From NCBI GenBank assembly GCA_013041995.1, contig JABDRA010000025.1, positions 1-9,570 on the forward strand: a stretch of 9,570 nucleotides of DNA, given 5' to 3'. Every line of letters begins with the position of its first letter. Positions within the stretch are counted from its first letter, which is position 1. Both the position numbers and the translations under genes were made by a program. The notes beneath the pieces are model-generated. The model saw only the letters and a program-made list of their open reading frames with translations. It ran no database searches and had not been told where the DNA came from. Source of the DNA: Anderseniella sp. Lineage in GTDB: Bacteria; Pseudomonadota; Alphaproteobacteria; Rhizobiales; Aestuariivirgaceae. Positions 4,750 through 9,570 of the stretch are shown piece after piece.

Positions 4750-7014
4750 AAGCGGTATTTTGTGCTGCCTTGCAAAACCCACGAGTGGCTCACGCAGTGA
4801 GGACGCCTCACTTTCGAAATGATCGCGCAGGAAGGCGCCCGCTTTCACCGAATCAAGTTTCAAGAGCATCTGTTTCACTGGCCCTATTGACGTCGGTGCC
4901 ATTGAAATAGACCGGAAACCCAGGGCAATCAGCGCCATGGCCTCGAGCGAACTGCCCGCCATTTCACCACACAAGGTCAGCGCCGTGGAATGGCGCTCAC
5001 AACTTTCGCGGATCGTATCCATCACCTTGAGTGCTGCCGGTGACAGAACATCATAGCGACCGGCAAGTTTGGGATGCTGTCGGTCGGCAGCAAACATGAA
5101 CTGAATCAGGTCGTTGGAGCCAATCGAGACAAAATCCGTATGCGGCAACAATTGATCAAGCTGCCATACGAGTGCCGGCACTTCGATCATCGCACCTATT
5201 TTTATCTCGCGCGGCAGTTCGTAGCCGCGATCTTCCAGAAACCTGCATTCCAGGTCGACCAGTCCACGGGCACGCACCATCTCCGATGTCTCAGAGATCA
5301 TCGGAAACATGACCCGCAGCACCTTGCCCGCAGCAGCTGATATCAAGGCGCGCAACTGCAATCTCAGAAGGGCCGGCCGGTCGAGAGACATGCGAATGGC
5401 CCGCCATCCGATTGCCGGATTTTCCTCTTTTACCGATGTCAGGTAAGGCAGTACCTTGTCTGATCCGATATCCAGGGTGCGAAACACAACCGGCCTGTCG
5501 CCGGCGCCTTGCAGAATACTTTCATAGAATCGTTTCTGCTCGCCAAACCTTGGAAAGCGCCGCGCCAGCATGAACTGAAGCTCGGTACGAAACAGGCCGA
5601 TACCCTGCGCTCCTGCTGCCTCCAGATGCGGAAGATCCACCATCAGGCCTGCATTGATCGACAGATCGATATGACGTCCGTCCAGAGTGACGGCCGGTAT
5701 ATCGCGCATCTTGGCATATTGCGCCTGCCGTTTCGCATAAAGCCTGACTTTCTCGGTATAGACCTGCTGCACGTCCTGTGAAGGGCGCACATGCACATCT
5801 CCCGACCCGCCATCGATGATAATCTCCTGACCGTCTTCGGCCAGGTCCGACACGGATCTTGCAGACCCGACGGTGGTTACCCCCAGCGCACGCGCCACGA
5901 TCGCCACATGAGAGGTTGTACCGGCAACCTCCAGCACCAGGCCACGCAACCTGGACGGATCATAATCGAGCAGTTCCGCCGGACCCATAGTACGGGCAAC
6001 AACAATGGAATCTTTCGGCAGTTCTGTACGGGAGGCTTTTTCTTCGGCACCGGTCAGAAGCCGCAGCAGCCGGTTGGCAATATCATCCAGATCGTGCAGG
6101 CGTTCGCGCAAATACGGATCAGACTGGCGCGCCATGCGCGCGCGCGTATCGGATTGCACCCGTTCAACTGCTGCTTCCGCGGTCAGGCCGGTGGCAACGG
6201 CTTCGCGCAGCTTGCGCAGCCAGCCCCGGTCACGGGCAAACATCCGCACTGTTTCCAGCACGTCTTCAAAGTCGCTGCTGAACTGACCGGGCCGCCTGTC
6301 TGCAAGCTGATCCACCTGCGCCTGCAACTGATCTATCGCGACATCGAGCCTGCCGCGCTCTTCCTCGATATCTTCGGCAATAAACCGGGTTACAATCACC
6401 CGGGGCTCATGCAGTACCACATGGCCAAGTGCGACCCCGTCAACAAGGCCCTCGCCGGTTATGTGATATGAACCGGTAAGCTCCGCGCCATTGCCGGCAG
6501 CTTCCAGCTCTGATTGCACATCGGGTGTGGCAATGACTTCTGCCAGAACCATGGCAACCGTTTGCAGGGCTTCTTCTTCCTCCTCCGCATAGGTGCGCTT
6601 GACCCGGTTCTGCACCACCAGAACACCGGAAACGACACCATGGCGCATGATCGGCACGCCAAGGAACGAGGAGTAAATCTCTTCACCTGTCTCGGGAAGG
6701 TATTTGAAGGCCGGATGGGCCTGGGCATCGGACAGGGACAGTGGTTCAGCCTGATGGGCAATGAAACCGACCAGGCCTTCACCTGCCAGAAGCGCGGATT
6801 TGTGAACCGCGCCGGCTTTCAGGCCTTCGGATGCAAACAGTTCCAGGTCATTGCTGCCGGGGCGTATGACATAGATCGAGCACACCTCGGCCACCATGTT
6901 GGCCGCGATGAGCGAAACAATCTTGTCGAGTCTTGCCTGCGCCGCTTCCGGTCGTGCCATGACCTCGCGCATGCGTCTGAGCAAAACTCGCGGGCCCTGG
7001 ACTTGAAGTACCAT
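4747..7014 (-). CDS. ptsP: Enzyme I-Ntr, phosphoenolpyruvate-protein phosphotransferase with GAF domain
   Basis: EI-Ntr takes phosphate from phosphoenolpyruvate onto a histidine and passes it to NPr (PtsO) and then EIIA-Ntr. This system regulates potassium and nitrogen responses and transporters rather than importing sugar. The 755 residues show an N-terminal GAF domain (about 25-165), known in this family to sense glutamine. Next comes the EI N-terminal and phosphohistidine region with TTSHVAIVARALG, active His369. The PEP-binding TIM barrel follows, with GIGLFRTELQFM (471-482), the SIGSNDLIQF segment (630-639) and the catalytic Cys682 in LCGEMAG. The residues before TSH are AGT where many EI proteins have GG. 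The start is fixed by an in-frame TGA at 7027-7029, with no other start codon between. AGGTGA lies a rather long 12 bases upstream. A MITE-like element lies just upstream and a palindromic repeat supplies the TAG stop. Confidence 0.96.
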   Translation of the reverse strand: MVLQVQGPRVLLRRMREVMARPEAAQARLDKIVSLIAANMVAEVCSIYVIRPGSNDLELFASEGLKAGAVHKSALLAGEGLVGFIAHQAEPLSLSDAQAHPAFKYLPETGEEIYSSFLGVPIMRHGVVSGVLVVQNRVKRTYAEEEEEALQTVAMVLAEVIATPDVQSELEAAGNGAELTGSYHITGEGLVDGVALGHVVLHEPRVIVTRFIAEDIEEERGRLDVAIDQLQAQVDQLADRRPGQFSSDFEDVLETVRMFARDRGWLRKLREAVATGLTAEAAVERVQSDTRARMARQSDPYLRERLHDLDDIANRLLRLLTGAEEKASRTELPKDSIVVARTMGPAELLDYDPSRLRGLVLEVAGTTSHVAIVARALGVTTVGSARSVSDLAEDGQEIIIDGGSGDVHVRPSQDVQQVYTEKVRLYAKRQAQYAKMRDIPAVTLDGRHIDLSINAGLMVDLPHLEAAGAQGIGLFRTELQFMLARRFPRFGEQKRFYESILQGAGDRPVVFRTLDIGSDKVLPYLTSVKEENPAIGWRAIRMSLDRPALLRLQLRALISAAAGKVLRVMFPMISETSEMVRARGLVDLECRFLEDRGYELPREIKIGAMIEVPALVWQLDQLLPHTDFVSIGSNDLIQFMFAADRQHPKLAGRYDVLSPAALKVMDTIRESCERHSTALTLCGEMAGSSLEAMALIALGFRSISMAPTSIGPVKQMLLKLDSVKAGAFLRDHFESEASSLREPLVGFARQHKIPL

Positions 7015-7034
7015 TAGCTCGCGGTCTCACCTTT

Positions 7035-7301
7035 AGGGTCAGGACCCATTAATCTTATCCATTCTGCGGGAGGATATTTTGCTTCTGACAAGGCGAGAGG
7101 TCGCAGGAAACCGTCCGGTTTTCAAGACCTTTCAACGCTGTCAGGGGCAAAATAGACCCCGCCCTTCGGGTTTGAAGGAAAACACCCGCCTGAAGTCGAA
7201 AAATGCTCGACAAGGCATAAAGCCTTGCCTTGCGCTTTTTCAACATCATTCGACTGTTTTCTTTCAAACAGAATTGCATAGGATTAATGGGTCCTGACCC
7301 T
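7035..7301. mobile_element. MITE-like 267-bp non-coding element with terminal inverted repeats
   Basis: AGGGTCAGGACCCATTAATC (7035-7054) recurs as a perfect 20-bp inverted copy at 7282-7301. With two mismatches and one gap, the match extends inward to about 32 bp (7035-7066 and 7269-7301). A CACCT/AGGTG pair just outside both ends may also belong. Each terminus contains its own dyad, GGGTC-AG-GACCC. The interior is rich in hairpins: AACCG-TC-CGGTT (7109-7120), CAAGGC-ATAAA-GCCTTG (7211-7227) inside a GTCGAA../CATTCGAC pair (7195-7254), and CTGTTT-TCTTTC-AAACAG (7254-7271). It has no transposase, and the short open frames inside look fortuitous; one ends in -INGS because the terminus encodes it. 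I see no target-site duplication. It fills most of the lysC-ptsP gap and may carry promoter or terminator function for its neighbours. Confidence 0.75.
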
Positions 7302-7354
7302 CAGGTGTTTTCGCCAATTCATCTTCATATGCAAACTTTCGGACATTACCGGCC

Positions 7355-8635
7355 TCATGCCGCTTCCATGCCGTAGGCTTCGTGCAAGACCCGCACGGCC
7401 AGTTCAGTATAGTCTTCATCGATCAGTACGGAAATCTTGATCTCCGACGTCGTAATGGCCTGAATGTTGATCCCCTTGTCGGCGAGTGTCCTGAACATCA
7501 CCGCGGCAACGCCTGCATGGCTTCGCATGCCGATACCGATGACAGAGACCTTGGACACGCCCTTTGACGCTTCCAGTTCCAGAAAGCCGATGTCGTCCTG
7601 GGCACCTTCGATCACTGCCATCGCCCGTTCGATGTCCTTGTTGGCAACGGTAAAGGTAATATTTGCCGTATCCCCGTCAGCCGACACGTTCTGGACAATC
7701 ATGTCGACGCTGACGCCGGCTTCGGCGAGGGGTCCGAACACCGCCGCTGAAACACCGGGTTTGTCCTTGACCCGGCGTATCGACACCTTGGCCTCGTCGC
7801 GCGAATAGGCAATTCCGCTGACAACCTGTTGTTCCACCATGTCCTCCTCATCGCAAACTAGTGTGCCGGGGCCGGTGCCGTCTTCACGGTTCTGGTCTTC
7901 CGACTCGGGGCTTTCGAAACTGGATCGTACCTGCAATGGCACCTTATACACCATGGCGAGTTCGACCGATCGGGTCTGTAACACCTTGGCGCCCTGCGAA
8001 GCCAGTTCAAGCATCTCTTCATATGAAATGCGATCGACCTTGCGCGCCTTGGGTTCGATGCGCGGATCTGTCGTGTAGACCCCGTCCACATCCGTGTAGA
8101 TATCACATTTCGCCTCGAGTGCCGCCGCCAGTGCCACCGCGCTCGTATCAGATCCGCCACGGCCCAGGGTGGTAATACGGCCGGTCGACGATATCCCCTG
8201 GAACCCGGCCATTACGGCAACCTGTCCATCTGCCATCGCAGCAATCATCTCACTGCAGTCAGCGTCAAGAATGCGCGCAGCACCGTGTGTATCACTTGTC
8301 AGCATCGGCACTTGCCATCCGGCCCAGGATCGCGCCTTGAGCCCCATGGACTGCAAGACGATTGCAAGCAGCCCGGCGGTAACCTGTTCACCGGAGGCCA
8401 CAACCGCATCATATTCCTTCATATCGGTAGAAACGGTATTGGCACCACCGCTGGCAGCCGCTTCATTGACCCAGCCTACCAGTTGGTCCGTGGTTCCAGA
8501 CATCGCTGAAACAACAACTGCAACTTCGTGTCCGGCGGCAGCTTCACGCGCAACATGGCGCGCAACATTGCGGATCCGGTCAATGTCGGCAACAGATGTT
8601 CCACCAAATTTCAGTACAAGCCGGCCCAAGATCAC
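7355..8635 (-). CDS. lysC: Aspartate kinase (aspartokinase), ACT-regulated
   Basis: Aspartokinase phosphorylates L-aspartate with ATP. This is the first step to lysine, methionine, threonine and diaminopimelate for the cell wall. The 426-residue protein has the amino-acid kinase domain with KFGGTS at 9-14, SGEQVTAGLLA at 81-91, TLGRGGSDTSAVALAAALEA at 156-175 and TDVDGVYTTDPR at 181-192. Two C-terminal ACT domains follow (about 270-345 and 361-420), the usual site of feedback inhibition by lysine and/or threonine. A stretch at 240-256 (ESPESEDQNREDGTGPG) is a slightly extended linker, as in other rhizobial enzymes. The start is GTG (8633-8635) with AAAAGG just upstream. A TTG two codons later, with AGGG five bases before it, is possible. 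It is divergent from ubiG and precedes ptsP in the same direction. Confidence 0.96.
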   Translation of the reverse strand: MILGRLVLKFGGTSVADIDRIRNVARHVAREAAAGHEVAVVVSAMSGTTDQLVGWVNEAAASGGANTVSTDMKEYDAVVASGEQVTAGLLAIVLQSMGLKARSWAGWQVPMLTSDTHGAARILDADCSEMIAAMADGQVAVMAGFQGISSTGRITTLGRGGSDTSAVALAAALEAKCDIYTDVDGVYTTDPRIEPKARKVDRISYEEMLELASQGAKVLQTRSVELAMVYKVPLQVRSSFESPESEDQNREDGTGPGTLVCDEEDMVEQQVVSGIAYSRDEAKVSIRRVKDKPGVSAAVFGPLAEAGVSVDMIVQNVSADGDTANITFTVANKDIERAMAVIEGAQDDIGFLELEASKGVSKVSVIGIGMRSHAGVAAVMFRTLADKGINIQAITTSEIKISVLIDEDYTELAVRVLHEAYGMEAA

Positions 8636-8739
8636 CCTGCCTTTTCAAAACAAAACCCACTCAGACCCGGTTACGTATAACCCGGCACAGCAGCCATTCG
8701 ACCATCGGTTGGTAGGTAGTCGCCACCTGACGTGTGAAA

Positions 8740-8769
8740 CTCATACTCGCAAACACTGCCATTGTGCAA
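8740..8769 (-). promoter_or_regulatory. Candidate promoter of lysC
   Basis: On the minus strand TTGCAC (8764-8769) and TATGAG (8740-8745) are 18 bases apart, a moderate match to the -35/-10 pattern. The leader to the GTG would be about 100 bases and includes the small dyad GGTTA-CGTA-TAACC (8669-8682). The -35 box overlaps one of two TTGTGCAA direct repeats. I see no recognisable riboswitch in the leader. The call rests on pattern only. Confidence 0.3.
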
Positions 8770-8787
8770 TATTGACGTTTTGTGCAA
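8762..8787. repeat. Paired 8-bp direct repeats between lysC and ubiG
   Basis: TTGTGCAA occurs at 8762-8769 and 8780-8787, an 18-bp period, in the gap between the divergent lysC and ubiG genes. Each copy is nearly a dyad (TTG..CAA). One overlaps the candidate lysC -35 box, so the pair could be an operator controlling either gene. The ubiG promoter itself cannot be placed with confidence. The rest of this 190-bp gap holds the two leaders and nothing else recognisable. Confidence 0.4.
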
Positions 8788-8825
8788 GTACCATGACCAC
8801 AAATTGATCGGTAATCGGAATTTTA

Positions 8826-9570
8826 ATGACCAGTTCGAAAATATCAGAAAAAAGCGCCGCCTCGTCAGTGGACAGTGCCGAGGTGGAACGCTTTTCGGCA
8901 ATGGCTGCCGAGTGGTGGAACCCGGACGGAAAGTTTGCCGTGTTGCATAAATTCAATCCCGTCCGCCTCGACTATATCCGTGAACAGGTAACCGCCAGGC
9001 TGCGCATTGATCCGCATCAGCGGACCCCCTTTTCCGGCTTGAAGTTCCTCGATATCGGCTGCGGCGGCGGCCTGCTGTCTGAGCCCATGGCGCGTCTTGG
9101 TGCTGCGGTAACGGCGGTCGATCCGTCTGAAAAAAACATCAAGACCGCATCAGTCCATGCTCAAGAACAGGGACTGGAGATCGACTATCGTGCATCAACG
9201 GCTGAACAACTCGCCTCTGAGGGTGCCCGCTTCGATGTCATCTTGAACATGGAAGTGATCGAGCATGTTAATGACCCGGCTGCTTTTACGGCAACATGCA
9301 CCTCCATGCTCAAGCCGGGCGGCATCATGTTCACGGCAACCCTGAACCGCACGCTGAAGGCCTTTGGGCTTGCCATTTTAGGGGCGGAGTACGTGCTTGG
9401 CTGGTTGCCGAAAGGCACTCATCAATGGGAAAAATTCATTACACCTGCCGAATTGCACGGCTGGCTGGCTGCCGGCAACTGCCCGGCACTGGAAACCGTC
9501 GGTGTCACCTATTCTCCCATCTCGGGCACTTGGCGCAAAGCTGCCGACACGGATGTGAATTATATGATCG
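8826..9570 (+). CDS. ubiG: Ubiquinone biosynthesis O-methyltransferase UbiG, 3' end beyond the window
   Basis: UbiG performs both O-methylations of ubiquinone (coenzyme Q) synthesis with S-adenosylmethionine, at the inner face of the membrane. The frame is open from ATG 8826 to the window end (248 residues), and the stop is not seen. Usual family length is near 250, so only a few residues should be missing. Visible signatures are the N-terminal EVERFSAMAAEWWNPDGKF (19-37), LHKFNPVRLDYI (40-51), the SAM-binding DIGCGGGLLSEPMARLG (76-92), NMEVIEHV (141-148), LKPGG (162-166) and TATLNRTLKAF (170-180), ending in GTHQWEKFITPAEL (197-210). These separate it from general methyltransferases. GGAA at 8817-8820 is a modest ribosome-binding site five bases before the ATG. 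It is divergent from lysC, the usual rhizobial arrangement. Confidence 0.96.
   Translation, partial: MTSSKISEKSAASSVDSAEVERFSAMAAEWWNPDGKFAVLHKFNPVRLDYIREQVTARLRIDPHQRTPFSGLKFLDIGCGGGLLSEPMARLGAAVTAVDPSEKNIKTASVHAQEQGLEIDYRASTAEQLASEGARFDVILNMEVIEHVNDPAAFTATCTSMLKPGGIMFTATLNRTLKAFGLAILGAEYVLGWLPKGTHQWEKFITPAELHGWLAAGNCPALETVGVTYSPISGTWRKAADTDVNYMI

Noticed and set aside
5791..6471. 226-residue plus-strand open frame inside ptsP
   Set aside because: It is antisense to a conserved part of EI-Ntr, has unusual His/Gln-rich composition typical of shadow frames, and shows no start signal.
7055..7297. Short open frames on both strands in the lysC-ptsP gap (72-74 residues)
   Set aside because: Both lie within the inverted-repeat element and run into its hairpins and termini. 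They have no family resemblance, so I treat the segment as non-coding.
7035..7301. CRISPR or tandem-repeat array
   Set aside because: The repeats are a single inverted pair at the ends, not regularly spaced direct repeats, and no cas gene is near.
8636..8740. Lysine riboswitch or other leader RNA upstream of lysC
   Set aside because: The leader is only about 100 bases, with one small dyad. It lacks the large multi-helix architecture of a lysine riboswitch, which is also not expected in this group.
8169..8807. 212-residue plus-strand frame overlapping lysC and its upstream gap
   Set aside because: It is the antisense shadow of the conserved aspartokinase frame.

Overview
The window is about 9.6 kb of mostly housekeeping chromosome from an alphaproteobacterium, very probably of the order Hyphomicrobiales (Rhizobiales). 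Three things point there: the gene order ubiG / lysC - ptsP - (RodZ-like) - prfA - prmC - DUF4167, the presence of a DUF4167 protein, and rhizobial-type palindromic repeats. The genus cannot be read from the sequence. I found no phage, plasmid, CRISPR, defence or biosynthetic cluster.

Layout from left to right. Positions 1-31 are the end of a palindromic repeat. Positions 29-805 (-) encode a DUF4167 protein with a Gly/Arg-rich start and a long disordered tail. Positions 806-1191 are a gap with no recognised gene. Positions 1192-2073 (-) are prmC and 2051-3133 (-) are prfA; they overlap and form a functional pair, because PrmC methylates the GGQ glutamine of RF1. A good sigma70-like promoter lies just upstream of prfA. 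Positions 3277-4401 (-) encode a RodZ-like HTH / transmembrane / DUF4115 protein with an uncertain start. Positions 4650-4749 are a 100-bp composite element made of two large palindromes. Positions 4747-7014 (-) are ptsP (enzyme I-Ntr). Positions 7035-7301 are a 267-bp MITE-like element with terminal inverted repeats. Positions 7355-8635 (-) are lysC (aspartokinase, GTG start). Positions 8636-8825 are a divergent intergenic region. Positions 8826-9570 (+) are ubiG, cut by the window edge.

Functions group into translation termination (prfA, prmC), the nitrogen-related phosphotransferase system (ptsP), entry to the aspartate amino-acid family (lysC), ubiquinone synthesis (ubiG), and cell shape or membrane organisation (the RodZ-like gene). 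lysC and ptsP are neighbours in other rhizobia, where aspartokinase and EI-Ntr have been reported to interact.

The least ordinary content is between the genes. The same 31 bp of repeat abuts two unrelated genes (DUF4167 and ptsP), and in both the repeat boundary falls exactly on the TAG stop codon. A small non-coding inverted-repeat element has also settled between lysC and ptsP and ends about 20 bp from the ptsP start codon. I see no convincing new multi-gene system.
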